This document shows, one piece after another, positions 27,101 through 35,000 of a DNA stretch of 64,000 bases. Made by a program: the position numbers and the translations under genes. Numbering within the stretch: the first letter of the stretch is position 1; each line of letters opens with the position of its first letter. This DNA comes from AC-37 sp036389835 (lineage in GTDB: Bacteria; Actinomycetota; Thermoleophilia; Solirubrobacterales; Thermoleophilaceae): assembly GCA_036389835.1 (NCBI GenBank), contig DASVWC010000029.1, forward strand, positions 124,001-188,000. Reading direction: 5' to 3'. Under the pieces are notes generated by a model, which was given only the letters and a program-made list of their open reading frames with translations, searched no databases and had not been told where the DNA came from.

Positions 27101-27508
27101 CTGGAGGTGGCCACCACCGCGGCGATCTTCACGGTGCTGTTCGCGCTGTCGGTGGACTACGAGGTGTTCCTGCTCACGCGCATGCACGAGGCCTACGCCA
27201 CCGGGCGCGGCCCGGACGGGGCGATCCTGCACGGCATCGGACGCACCGGGAACGTGGTCACCGGCGCGGCGCTGATCATGGTCGCCGTCTTCCTCTCGTT
27301 CAGCGTCAGCGAGTTCGCGATCTCACGCCAGTTCGGCACCGGCCTGGCGATAGCGGTGCTGCTCGACGCCGTGCTGCTGAGGCTCTTCCTGCTGCCGGCG
27401 GTGATGCGGCTGCTGGGCCACCGGAGCTGGTGGCTGCCCGCCTGGCTCGACCGCCTGCTCCCGCGCCTGGACGTGGAGGGCGCGGGCCGCCGCCCGGCGG
27501 CGGGCTAG
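24182..27508 (+). CDS. MMPL/RND-family exporter with long helical periplasmic domain
   Basis: This 1108-residue paralogue of the exporter at 5454-8735 starts at a TTG that directly follows an in-frame TAG (24176-24178). MMPL signatures are MGLALGVDYSLLIVSRFREE and FALSVDYEVFLLTRM, each with the relay Asp. Between residues of about 470 and 790 lies Ala/Gly-rich sequence made of repeated short units such as ARQVEAGAAAAA and LADGARRLARG, probably a long periplasmic coiled hairpin. The region just before it has a possible TATACA -10 (24118-24123). The stop codon lies in a CTAG shared with the opposing flavin monooxygenase stop. Likely role: export of the cluster product. Confidence 0.9.
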   Translation: MSKLTRGALARPRATLAVWGTTMLVLAAVGLGVEGRLDEGTFVLPGTESSKARGLADRGFGTTEVQAVMLTGPPRELDRQGPRLVADLRKRDTVLSAWDGGEESRRLRPRADAALVLVDMKVTRTDRAGKRLAPVREGIARQVRPPVRSHFTSNSLGSEAATGTALDAAAESQKIAIPILMIVLLLVFRSPIAAAIPAGAGMAAVGASSGVIALGTNFVELGALAVGVAAMMGLALGVDYSLLIVSRFREELFADAELDPRDAAETAAATAGRTVLFAGLMLALAMALALLLAPGAVLGSILAGVAVAVVLSLIAAAVAVPAALVLVGRGIDRWRIGSPGVHSPLLTRVARFALGRPLLIVTAVLLFLVALATPALGLKSTPPMFLQLPEDHKARQDFEAIRSVVSPGYATPFEIVLRSERGPMTEPRRLRQVQRLQRTLARDPGVTGVVGPGPIADQVRGLDDLPAQLTKLQRDSKRASEGVAALRAGLARAARGAATIEDGAHQAGAGARQVEAGAAAAAAGSRQLELGAEIAAAGARDLAGGLAEAARGARQLEAGAGALAGGARRLTEGIGEAQRAVARDLEPGARRLADGLAAGAEDLGALREPAATGDEQIRLAYQALVGMTLGRADPRYADALRAVGTAHGAITGEDPTTGQPVERGYSGLVAAIDEAAAELREAGAGAERIADGTADLRAGLERLRGGSARLADGARRLARGDGALAAGLEFLAGTTSDAVLGLQALADGIGQLGRGTEDLRDGAGRLTAVERLADGAARLGGGLAEGHARSRELQQGIDRAGGAGVGFSGFGGGAGAGGAAGRAASGYVVLAGVGSAPPAQRDQANMVVNAARGGDTARVYVLPRYFAASDGNEELRERLLGRVAAFRADTGLDAHVGGLASQYVEFEDEASAFIPTLIVVLSLITFVLLVVILRALVLPAVAVLLNLAIVAASFGALRLLFQGDDPLLGGPGLLEVATTAAIFTVLFALSVDYEVFLLTRMHEAYATGRGPDGAILHGIGRTGNVVTGAALIMVAVFLSFSVSEFAISRQFGTGLAIAVLLDAVLLRLFLLPAVMRLLGHRSWWLPAWLDRLLPRLDVEGAGRRPAAG

Positions 27509-28866
27509 CGCGCCGCGGCCTCCACGCGTCCCGCCGCCTGCTTGCGGCGCTCGCGGGCGATCAGCCGCTCGTACTCGTTCGGGTCCACCAGGAGGTGGCC
27601 GGAGGAGTCGTAGAAGCGCTTGTCCTGGCGGCGGCGCGCCGCCCGGATCGTCGCCCACATCTCCTCGCGCGGCGGTAGCCGCACCGCGCCGCTCAGCACG
27701 TCGCCGATCCAGTCGCCCTGCATCTCGGCGAGCGGCATCAGCGACATCATCGAGTGGAGCAGGCCGACGAAGTAGAGCCCCGGGATCTCCGGCGGCACGA
27801 CCAGGTGGTAGAGCGGCGGCGCGTCGTCGCCCCCGGCGATCAGCTCCGGGTCGATGAACGGGAACGCCATCCGGTAGCCGGTGCAGTGGATGATCGCGTC
27901 GGCCTCCACCTCCGACCCGTCCGCGAAGCGCACCGTCCGCCCGTCGACCCGCTCGACCATCGGCTTGGCGGTGATCCGCCCGTGCGCGATCGCCGGCAGC
28001 AGCGCGCTAGTGGCGATCAGCGGCCCCTGCCCCGGCTTGTAGGGGGGCTCTGGCAGGCCGTAGTTGGTCATGTCGCCGTTGACGATCTTCAGCATCAGGC
28101 GCAGCAGCGGGCGGCGCTGCTCGACCGACAGCCGCTTCATCAGCGGCGAGAGCTGGTCCACCGGCCGCCCCTCGATCAGCTTCGGCACGACGTAGTGACC
28201 GGTGCGAACCGACAGGTAGGTGGCGGCCGCGCGCTCCGAGACCTCGCTGGCGATGTCCGCCGAGGTGGCGCCCAGGCCGAGGATCACGACGGTCTTGCCG
28301 GCCAGGTCGGCCGGGCCGTCGTAGTCGAACGAGTGCAGCTCCGTGCCGCTGAACTCGCCGTCCAGCTCCGCGTACACGGGCTCGGCGTGCCGCCCGCCCG
28401 ACGCCACGGCCACGGCGCGGTAGCGGTGCACCTCGCCGCTCCCCAGCTCTACCTCCCAGCCGCCCTCGGCCGCCGGCCGCACGGCGGTCACCTCGGTGCC
28501 GAAGCGGATGCGGTCGCGGAAGCCATAGTGGTCGACGTAGTCGTCGAAGTAGCGGACGACCAGCTCGTGATGCGGGTAGTGCGGGTAGTCGTCCGGCATC
28601 GGGTAGCTCGGGTACTGCATGATCGTCTTGGACGTGTTCGGGAACAGCGACGCGTACGCGCAGCTCTTGCCCGACTGGGTCGGATAGCGCCACAGCCCCC
28701 CGATGTCGCCGCTGCGCTCGTAGCAGTCGAACGGGATCTCGCGCACCGCCAGCGCGCGGCACATCGCGATGCCCGCCGAGCCGGCCCCCACGACGCACAC
28801 CTTCTGGCCGCCGTCGCCGCCGGCCATCGCGGCTCCCGCGGCGCCGATCGCCTCGATCGTCTTCAT
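27505..28866 (-). CDS. Class B flavin-dependent monooxygenase (FMO-like)
   Basis: The 453-residue protein has the FAD motif VCVVGAGSAGIAM (about 23-35), then GDIGGLWRYP, the FMO signature region FSGTELHSFDY (172-182), a second NADPH Rossmann VVILGLGATSAD, and the closing IHCTGYRMAFPF. Class B monooxygenases N- or S-oxygenate, or carry out Baeyer-Villiger oxidation, with NADPH and O2. Since the cluster should make an amine, N-hydroxylation is an attractive role, but this is inference. The ATG has a good ribosome site (GGAGGAG) and lies 14 bases after the DUF4267-like gene. It is the last gene of the 11-gene FAS operon and converges on the MMPL gene with shared CTAG stops. Confidence 0.9.
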   Translation of the reverse strand: MKTIEAIGAAGAAMAGGDGGQKVCVVGAGSAGIAMCRALAVREIPFDCYERSGDIGGLWRYPTQSGKSCAYASLFPNTSKTIMQYPSYPMPDDYPHYPHHELVVRYFDDYVDHYGFRDRIRFGTEVTAVRPAAEGGWEVELGSGEVHRYRAVAVASGGRHAEPVYAELDGEFSGTELHSFDYDGPADLAGKTVVILGLGATSADIASEVSERAAATYLSVRTGHYVVPKLIEGRPVDQLSPLMKRLSVEQRRPLLRLMLKIVNGDMTNYGLPEPPYKPGQGPLIATSALLPAIAHGRITAKPMVERVDGRTVRFADGSEVEADAIIHCTGYRMAFPFIDPELIAGGDDAPPLYHLVVPPEIPGLYFVGLLHSMMSLMPLAEMQGDWIGDVLSGAVRLPPREEMWATIRAARRRQDKRFYDSSGHLLVDPNEYERLIARERRKQAAGRVEAAAR

Positions 28867-28880
28867 CGCTCCTCCGTTCC

Positions 28881-29249
28881 TCAGGCGCCTTCGCTGATCA
28901 GGCCGGCGACTCCGAGTCCGGCCGCGAGCATCGAGGCGCTCGTGTCGACGATCGCCGAGCCGCGCGGCTTGCCCTCGCGCAGCGCGAGCAGGCCCGCGCC
29001 CGCGTCGAGCACGTCGCACGCGATCCCGGCCTGCCACCACAGCCGCCGGCTCCCGTTCTGGCTGGCGACGAGCCCGAGGGTCATCGCGATGTTGCGCGCC
29101 GCGAACAGGCGCATCAGGTACGCGCTCTCGACGTCGTCGTGCAGTCCGAGCTGCTTCACGCCCACGCGCGGCAGCAGGAACGCCCCCCCGCCCACCAGGC
29201 GCAGCGCGGACAGCAGCGCCAGCGGGGCACTCTTTCGATCGAGGCTCAT
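28881..29249 (-). CDS. Small membrane protein, DUF4267-like
   Basis: This 122-residue protein has about four hydrophobic segments and the pattern LLSALRLVGGGAFLLPR, MRLFAARNIAMTLGLVA, WWQAGIACDVLDAGAGLLAL, ending in a Gly/Ala helix. It resembles DUF4267 proteins, for which no function is established. A homologue of identical length is encoded at 51895-52263 in the dTDP-sugar operon. The ATG overlaps the preceding stop (ATGA) and the gene sits between the saccharopine-dehydrogenase-like protein and the flavin monooxygenase, so it belongs to the FAS operon. The role is unknown. Confidence 0.75.
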   Translation of the reverse strand: MSLDRKSAPLALLSALRLVGGGAFLLPRVGVKQLGLHDDVESAYLMRLFAARNIAMTLGLVASQNGSRRLWWQAGIACDVLDAGAGLLALREGKPRGSAIVDTSASMLAAGLGVAGLISEGA

Positions 29250-30397
29250 ACGGCCAGGTCCTCCTCCACTGGTTCGAGCGCGGGCCGCTGCCCGCGCACT
29301 GGCTCAACCGACTGCGGGACGGCCCTGCGCGGCTCCGCGCCGCGCACGACCACGCCCGCCTGGCGGAGCGCGGCCAGGTCGGCCTCCGGCCGCGCGTGCT
29401 GCTCGGGAAAGGAGATGCCGGGCGATAGCTGCATACCCGCGAGGCCGAGCACGCGCTCGGCCGCGAGTGTGGCGCCGACCGCGTTGAGGTGCCCCTGGCC
29501 CATCACGTCGAGCGCCTCGATCGTGGCCGAGCGCCCGCCGCCGTGAGCGGTCACCGTCAGGCCCGCGAAGTCGCCGGGCCCCGACCGGCTCAGCAGCGCC
29601 TCGCGCACGCGGCCCGCGCCCCAGCGCTCGAGGCCGTTCAGCACGCCGGTGCGCTTGAGCGCGATCAGCCCCCAGAGCGCCGGCGGGTCGTGGCTCGCGA
29701 TCCGCGTCTCGACGGTCGGCACCTCGAGCGTGATCGGAAGCGTGATCTGCTCGAGGGTCCCGATCCGGGCCGCCGGCCGCTCGCGACCGTCGGGGCAGCG
29801 CACGCGCCGCACGCCGGTCAGCGGGTGCACGGTGCGGCGGCGGCCGTCGGCCATCGGGTGGAAGGGCCACGCCAGCCGCTTGCCGAAGCCCCACGCGTCG
29901 GGCCCGATCCGGTCGCGGGAGGAAACCAGCACGGTCACCTCGATCCGCTCGGCGCGGCCGACCTCCCGCGCCGCGGCCGTGGCGGTGAGCGCGGTGAGGC
30001 CCGAGAGCCAGCTCCCGGCCAGCAGCACCGGAGCCGCCGGGCGTGCGTGGGCGGCGCGCACGGCCACGTCGAGCACGGCGGCCTGCCCGCCGCGGTTTAT
30101 GTCGGCGATCGGAATGCCGCGGCGCATCGCGTCCACGAGCAGCCGGTCGCCCGGGTCGCTCACCGTCGCGAGGACGGCCGCCGGCCGCCCCGCGAGCGAC
30201 GCGAGGGGCGACTCCGAGCGCACGTCGATCGCGACGGTCGCGGCGTCCAGCTCGCGCGCCAGCCGGCGCGCCCGCTGCGGCCGGCGGCCGGCGAGGACAA
30301 GCGGGAGGTCGGGATGGCGCTCGCGCAGGAGCCGCGCGGCCTGGCCGCCGACGACGCCGTACCCGCCGGCGACGAGCAGCGCGCCCGCGGGGATCAC
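29246..30397 (-). CDS. Saccharopine-dehydrogenase-like NAD(P)-binding protein
   Basis: This 383-residue protein starts with a Rossmann motif, LLVAGGYGVVGGQAARLL, followed by LVLAGRRPQRARRLA. Later motifs (AVLATVSDPGDRLLVDAMRRG, then DINRGGQAA) recall saccharopine dehydrogenase/reductase-like proteins of the trans-acting enoyl reductase type. The C-terminal half has LTVTAHGGGRSATIEALDVM, also typical of that group. It may reduce an imine or carbonyl intermediate; the substrate is unknown. The GTG start overlaps the kinase stop (GTGA) and its stop overlaps the DUF4267-like start. Confidence 0.75.
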   Translation of the reverse strand: MIPAGALLVAGGYGVVGGQAARLLRERHPDLPLVLAGRRPQRARRLARELDAATVAIDVRSESPLASLAGRPAAVLATVSDPGDRLLVDAMRRGIPIADINRGGQAAVLDVAVRAAHARPAAPVLLAGSWLSGLTALTATAAAREVGRAERIEVTVLVSSRDRIGPDAWGFGKRLAWPFHPMADGRRRTVHPLTGVRRVRCPDGRERPAARIGTLEQITLPITLEVPTVETRIASHDPPALWGLIALKRTGVLNGLERWGAGRVREALLSRSGPGDFAGLTVTAHGGGRSATIEALDVMGQGHLNAVGATLAAERVLGLAGMQLSPGISFPEQHARPEADLAALRQAGVVVRGAEPRRAVPQSVEPVRGQRPALEPVEEDLAV

Positions 30398-30882
30398 ACA
30401 CCCCTCCGCGGGATCGTCAGGGCGGTGCGCCAGCCGTCGCCGCCGAGCCGGTGGGCGTCGATGCTGCCGCCGAGCCTGGCCGCCGTCTCGCCGAGCATCC
30501 ACAGCCCCAGGTGCGTCCCGTTGCCGCCGCCCGACGGCTCGACCCCGTCGTTGAGGACCTCGACCTGGATCCGGTCGGGCGACACCGACCCGCTGAACGC
30601 GATCACGCGCGGGTGCGAGTGCTTCTCCGCGTTGCGGATCCCCTCGACGACGAAGTCCCTGATGAGCTGCTCGAGCTCGGAGGCGCCGCCGCCGCCCGCC
30701 GCCGCCGCCCTGTCCTCCATGATCGCGCGCAGCTCCGCGATCGCGGCGTCGAGCTCCTTCGAGCAGCGCGCGCGGTCCTCGTCGGCCAGCTCGGCGACCG
30801 AGCGCAGGGCGGCGGCGACTCCCGTCAGCCGCTGGGCCACGCCCTCGTGCAGCGCCTGGGCGAGTCGCGTGTCAGGCGGCAA
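30394..30882 (-). CDS. Sensor-less histidine kinase (HisKA_3 plus HATPase)
   Basis: Only 162 residues long, this protein has an N-terminal dimerisation/phosphoacceptor helix, ALHEGVAQRLTGVAAALRS with His12, typical of NarL-partner kinases. An ATPase domain follows with the N-box GIRNAEKHSH (Asn84), NDGVEP and GLWMLGETAARLGG. No sensor or membrane segment is present, so it must sense through another protein or act in the cytoplasm. It is embedded in the FAS operon, and a NarL-type response regulator lies just upstream of that operon (37000-37662), a likely partner. The TTG start overlaps the MaoC stop by 11 bases. Confidence 0.8.
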   Translation of the reverse strand: MPPDTRLAQALHEGVAQRLTGVAAALRSVAELADEDRARCSKELDAAIAELRAIMEDRAAAAGGGGASELEQLIRDFVVEGIRNAEKHSHPRVIAFSGSVSPDRIQVEVLNDGVEPSGGGNGTHLGLWMLGETAARLGGSIDAHRLGGDGWRTALTIPRRGV

Positions 30883-31342
30883 CCTCGCCCTCCTGCGCCG
30901 CGCCGCGGCGCCAGACCACCTGCACGGACGCCAGCGCCACCGCGGCGCCGTCCTGGTTGACGACGCGCCAGGCCGTGTCGACCAGCCCGCTGCCGGCGTC
31001 GAGCGGCCGCACCGCCTCGACGCTGCCCTCCGCGTGGATCGTGTCCCCGAGCCGGACCGGCGCCTTGAACTTGGCCTTGACCTGCCGCAGCGCCATCACC
31101 CGGTCCGGCTCGAACGGGACCAGCCCGAGCGCGAAGGAGAGCACCAGCATCCCGTGCGCGATCCGCTCGCCGAAGAGGCTGCCCTCCGCCCAGACGGCGT
31201 CCAGGTGCTGGGGGTGGAAGTCGCCGCTCAGGCCCGCGAACGCGACCACGTCCGACTCGGTGACCGTCCGGCCGTTCGACGCGAAGGGCTCGCCCACCTC
31301 GATCTCGTCGAAGTCCCGGCCGAAGAGGGCGGCGGCGCTCAC
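30872..31342 (-). CDS. MaoC-like dehydratase/hydratase
   Basis: The 156-residue single hot-dog protein carries the (R)-hydratase motif: Asp41-F-H-P-Q-His46 (the D-x4-H catalytic pair), followed by FGERIAHGMLVLSF. In the FAS operon it replaces the missing FabZ/FabA, dehydrating 3-hydroxyacyl-ACP to enoyl-ACP. The substitution of a MaoC-type enzyme for FabZ is also known in mycobacterial FAS-II. The GTG start overlaps the carboxyltransferase stop (GTGA). Confidence 0.9.
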   Translation of the reverse strand: MSAAALFGRDFDEIEVGEPFASNGRTVTESDVVAFAGLSGDFHPQHLDAVWAEGSLFGERIAHGMLVLSFALGLVPFEPDRVMALRQVKAKFKAPVRLGDTIHAEGSVEAVRPLDAGSGLVDTAWRVVNQDGAAVALASVQVVWRRGAAQEGEVAA

Positions 31343-32790
31343 GGGCGCTTCCCCCCGAACGTCCGCAGGGCGGCGGCGAGCCGCGCGCGCGTCTCGTGGG
31401 GCGCGATCACCTCGTCCACGAAGCCCTCGCGCGCCACGGCGTGCGCGCTCAGGTGCTCGGCGGCGTAGCGCTCGCTCAGCTCGAGCTGGCGGGCGACCGG
31501 GTCCGGGGCGGCGGCGATCTCGCGCCGATTGATGATCCCCACCGCGTGCGCGGCCGCCATTATCCCCACACGCGCGCGGGGCCACGCGAACGCGTAGTCG
31601 GCGCCGAGGTCCTTCGAGTTCATCGTGATGTACGCGCCGCCGTACGCCTGCCTGAGCACGACGGTGAGGCGGAGCACCGACGCGCCGCCGAACGCGCGCA
31701 GCAGCTCGGACCCGTGCCAGATCACGCCGCTGCGCTCCTGGCGCGTGCCCGGCAGGAAGCCGGGCGTGTCGACGAGCACGACGAGCGGGACGTTGAAGCG
31801 GTCGCACGTGGACACGAAGCGGGCGGCCTTGCGCGAGGCGGCGGAGTCGAGCACGCCGCCGAGGTGGCGCGGCTGGTTCGCGACGATGCCGATCGAGCGC
31901 CCGTCGATGCGCGCGAAGGCCGTGACGACGTTGCGCGCCCAGCGCGGCGCGACCTCCAGGAGGCGGCCGCCGTCCACGATCGCGCGCGCCACGTCGCGCA
32001 CGTCGTAGACCTTGCGCGTCTCGCGCGGCACGTGCGCGCCCGGGTTGTCGTCGAGGGGCTCGCGCGGCTCGGCGCCCGGCGGCGCCTCCGAGGTGTTCTG
32101 CGGGAGGTACGAGAGCAGCTCGCGCGTGAGCACGGCGGCGTCCGCCTCGGTCGGCGCGACGAACTGGCAGACGCCGTTGCGCGAGTGGACGGCGGCGCCG
32201 CCGAGCTCGGCGGCGCCGACCGATTCGCCCGTAGCGGCGCGCACGACGCCGGGGCCGGTCAGGAACATCGTCGCGTCGCGCGTCATCACGATGAAGTCCG
32301 TGAGCGCGGGTGCGTACGAGCCGCCGCCGGCCGACGTCCCGCTGATGATCGAGATCTGCGGGACGTGGTGCGAGAGCGCGACCGTCTCGCGGAAGATCCG
32401 CCCGTAGCCGCCGAGCGCGGCGGTCGCCTCCTGCACGCGCGCGCCGGCCGACTCGACGAAGCTGACGACCGGGACCCGCGCGTCGCGGGCGAGCGAGAGC
32501 ACCCGCACGATCGTCTCCGCGTGCGCCTCGCCGAGCGACCCGCCGACGAAGCAGCCGTCCTGCGCGAAGCAGAACACCGGGCGGCCGTCGACGGCCGCGG
32601 CCGCCGCCACCACGCCGTCGCCCGGCTGCGCCCGGGCCCCGATGCGGCGCGACTCGACGGTCGAGCGGATCACCTGAACCGAGCCCGGGTCGCACAGCAG
32701 CTCGATCCGCTCGCGCGGGCCGAGCGGCGGCGGTCGCTGGATGCCCGGCGCCAGCGGCTCGAGGCCCGCGCGCGAGGTCGCGACGCTCAT
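31339..32790 (-). CDS. Acyl-CoA carboxylase carboxyltransferase subunit
   Basis: This 483-residue protein is of the AccD/PccB family, with both crotonase-like halves. The N half has RVPVVSFVESAGARVQEA and ISIISGTSAGGGSYAPALTD, while the C half has LVVLVDTPGFLPGTRQE and RQAYGGAYITMNSKDLGADY. It transfers CO2 from carboxybiotin to an acyl-CoA, here most likely acetyl-CoA to give malonyl-CoA for the adjacent synthase. No biotin carboxylase or biotin carrier gene is in the window, so it must borrow a genomic partner. The ATG overlaps the KASII stop. Confidence 0.92.
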   Translation of the reverse strand: MSVATSRAGLEPLAPGIQRPPPLGPRERIELLCDPGSVQVIRSTVESRRIGARAQPGDGVVAAAAAVDGRPVFCFAQDGCFVGGSLGEAHAETIVRVLSLARDARVPVVSFVESAGARVQEATAALGGYGRIFRETVALSHHVPQISIISGTSAGGGSYAPALTDFIVMTRDATMFLTGPGVVRAATGESVGAAELGGAAVHSRNGVCQFVAPTEADAAVLTRELLSYLPQNTSEAPPGAEPREPLDDNPGAHVPRETRKVYDVRDVARAIVDGGRLLEVAPRWARNVVTAFARIDGRSIGIVANQPRHLGGVLDSAASRKAARFVSTCDRFNVPLVVLVDTPGFLPGTRQERSGVIWHGSELLRAFGGASVLRLTVVLRQAYGGAYITMNSKDLGADYAFAWPRARVGIMAAAHAVGIINRREIAAAPDPVARQLELSERYAAEHLSAHAVAREGFVDEVIAPHETRARLAAALRTFGGKRP

Positions 32791-33992
32791 CGCTGTCCTC
32801 CCGCCAGGCAGATCACGGCGTTGTGGCCGCCGAACCCGAACGAGTTCGAGATCCCCACGAGCGGGCGGCCGTTCGACGCGAGCGGCCTGGCGTCGTTCGG
32901 CACGTAGTCGAGGTCGAGCCCCTCCTCGGGCTCGCTCCAGTTGAGCGTCGGCGGGGCGACCCGCTCGCGCAGCGCCAGCAGGGTCGCGATCGCCTCCACG
33001 GCCCCGCCCGCTCCCAGCAGGTGGCCGATCGCGGACTTGAGCGACGAGACCGGCAGCGCGCCGGCGCGCTCGCCGAGGGCGAGCTTCAGCGCCTCGGTCT
33101 CGGTCCGGTCGTTGAGCGGGGTGGAGGTGCCGTGCGCGTTGACGTAGTCGAGCTCGTCCGGCGCGATCCCGGCCTCCTCGAGCGCGCCCGTGATCGCGCG
33201 CGCGGGCCCGGCCCCGCCGGGCTCGGGAGCGGTCAGGTGGAACGCGTCGGCGGTCGCGCAGTAGCCGAGGATCTCGCCCAGCGGCTCGGCCCCGCGCTCG
33301 CGGGCCGCCTCCGCCTCCTCGAGCACCAGGATCCCGGCGCCCTCGCCCACCACGAACCCGTCGCGGCGCGCGTCGAACGGGCGGGAGATCCCGGTCGGCG
33401 AGGTCGCGCCCATGCGTGCGAACCCGGCGAGCGCCATCGGCGTGAGCGCCGCCTCGGCTCCGCCCGTCACCATCGCGTCGGCCTCGCCGCCCGCGACGAG
33501 GCGGATCGCCGTGCCGATCGCGTGCGCCCCGGCCGCGCAGGCGGACACGACCCCCCAGTTCGGGCCGGTCAGCCCGTGCCGGATCGCGAGCGCGCCCGCC
33601 GCGGCGTTCGACATCATCATCGGGACGCCGAGCGACGAGAGCGACCGGTCGCCGCGCTCGAGCAGGACGCTGTGCTGCTCCTCGATCGTCGCGAGCCCGC
33701 CGATGCCGGTCCCGACCACGCAGCCGATGCGCTCGGGCTCGTACGGGAGCCCGCCGCCCCAGCCGGCGCTCTCGAGCGCCTCCTGGCCGGCGGCGAGCGC
33801 GAGCTGCGTGAAGCGGTCGCTGCGCCGCGCCTCCTTCGGCGTCAGGGTCGCCGACGGGTCGAACTCGTCGCAGCGCCCGACGCCGTCCTCGATGCCGCTC
33901 TCGCCGGCGGTCCAGTTCTCGATGAGCGCGCGTGAGCCGACGCCCAGCGGGGTAACCGCGCCGGTGCCGGTGATCACCACACGACGCTTCAC
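32787..33992 (-). CDS. fabF: Beta-ketoacyl-ACP synthase II
   Basis: This 401-residue KASII condenses malonyl-ACP with acyl-ACP. The active-site triad is visible: Cys152 in VVSACAAGAHA, His287 in VNAHGTSTPLND and His324 in KSAIGHLLGAGG. The N-terminal VVITGTGAVTPLG and C-terminal SNSFGFGGHNA are typical of FabF. It lacks a chain-length-factor partner, so the synthase should make reduced chains like FAS rather than aromatic polyketides. The GTG start overlaps the ACP stop (GTGA), and its own stop overlaps the carboxyltransferase start. Confidence 0.95.
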   Translation of the reverse strand: MKRRVVITGTGAVTPLGVGSRALIENWTAGESGIEDGVGRCDEFDPSATLTPKEARRSDRFTQLALAAGQEALESAGWGGGLPYEPERIGCVVGTGIGGLATIEEQHSVLLERGDRSLSSLGVPMMMSNAAAGALAIRHGLTGPNWGVVSACAAGAHAIGTAIRLVAGGEADAMVTGGAEAALTPMALAGFARMGATSPTGISRPFDARRDGFVVGEGAGILVLEEAEAARERGAEPLGEILGYCATADAFHLTAPEPGGAGPARAITGALEEAGIAPDELDYVNAHGTSTPLNDRTETEALKLALGERAGALPVSSLKSAIGHLLGAGGAVEAIATLLALRERVAPPTLNWSEPEEGLDLDYVPNDARPLASNGRPLVGISNSFGFGGHNAVICLAGGQR

Positions 33993-34240
33993 TGAATCCT
34001 TGCGACCACCAGGTCGATCGCGTCGCCGACCGTCTTGACGTTGCCCATGTCCTGCGGGTTGATCTCGACGCCGTAGGTCTCCTCCGCCCGCTGCGCGATC
34101 TCGACCAGGTCGAGCGAGTCCACGTCGAGCGCCTCGAACGTCGCGTCGCGGGTGATCTCCTCGGGCTTCGGCCCCAGCTCGGCGATCGCCTCCTTCAACA
34201 TCTCCTCGACGCTCTGCGTCGTTACCTCGGGTGATGCCAC
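33989..34240 (-). CDS. acpP: Acyl carrier protein
   Basis: This 83-residue acidic protein has the phosphopantetheine site LDVDSLDLVEI with Ser42. It holds the growing chain for the operon's FabD, FabH, FabG, FabF and MaoC enzymes and is the probable acyl donor for the aminotransferase-reductase fusion. The GTG start has a GGAGGGA ribosome site. It lies 25 bases after the fabG stop, one of only two spaced junctions in the operon. No phosphopantetheinyl transferase gene is seen in the window. Confidence 0.95.
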   Translation of the reverse strand: MASPEVTTQSVEEMLKEAIAELGPKPEEITRDATFEALDVDSLDLVEIAQRAEETYGVEINPQDMGNVKTVGDAIDLVVARIQ

Positions 34241-34265
34241 GGTCCCTCCTCGGTCGTGGTTGCTC

Positions 34266-35000
34266 TCAGGCGGTCATGCCGCCGTCGACGGTCAGGGTCG
34301 TTCCGGTCACGTATGCGGCCTCGTCGGACACCAGGAAGCGCACGCAGGCGGCGACCTCCTCGGGGGTCCCGGCGCGCCGCGCGGGCACGCTGCCGAGGAA
34401 CGCCGGGTCGACGTCCTCGGTGAGCTGCGTCGCGACGAAGCCGGGGGCCACGGCGTTCACGGTCACGCCGCGGTGCGCGACCTCGCGCGCCACGGTGCAG
34501 GTGAGCCCCACGAGCCCGGCCTTCGCCGCGGCGTAGTTCGCCTGGCCGGGGTTCGCGATGCGCGGCCCGACGACCGACGCGATGTTGACGATCCGCCCGT
34601 AGCGGGCGCGCACCATCCGCGGCACGGCGCGGCGGGCGGTCCAGAAGGCGGCCGACAGGTTCGTGTCGACGACCGTCCGCCAGTCGTCGTCGCAGATCAT
34701 CGGCGACAGCCCGTCAGCGCGCACGCCGGCGTTGTTGACCAGCACCGAGACGTGGTCGTAGCGGGACTCGAGCTCGGTGAAGGCGGCCTGCACGGCCTCG
34801 GGCTGCGACACGTCCGCCTGGATCGGCACCGCCTGCCCGCCGTCGCGCTCGATCGCCGCGACGACCTCGCGCGCTCCGTCGGCGTCGTTGCGGTAGTTCA
34901 CGCCCACGGCCCAGCCCTCCTCGGCGAGCGCGCGGGCCGTGGCCGCGCCGATCCCGCGCGAGCCGCCGGTCACGAACGCGCAGCCGCCGTTACGTCCCAC
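34266..35000 (-). CDS. fabG: 3-oxoacyl-ACP reductase (SDR)
   Basis: This 244-residue classical SDR has the cofactor motif AFVTGGSRGIGAA, NNAGVRADG, and the catalytic residues Ser142 (NIASVVG), Tyr156 and Lys160 (NYAAAKAGL). The C terminus is TGTTLTVDGGMTA. Flanked by fabH and acpP in the same operon, it should reduce 3-ketoacyl-ACP using NADPH. The GTG start overlaps the fabH stop by 11 bases. Confidence 0.94.
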   Translation of the reverse strand: MGRNGGCAFVTGGSRGIGAATARALAEEGWAVGVNYRNDADGAREVVAAIERDGGQAVPIQADVSQPEAVQAAFTELESRYDHVSVLVNNAGVRADGLSPMICDDDWRTVVDTNLSAAFWTARRAVPRMVRARYGRIVNIASVVGPRIANPGQANYAAAKAGLVGLTCTVAREVAHRGVTVNAVAPGFVATQLTEDVDPAFLGSVPARRAGTPEEVAACVRFLVSDEAAYVTGTTLTVDGGMTA

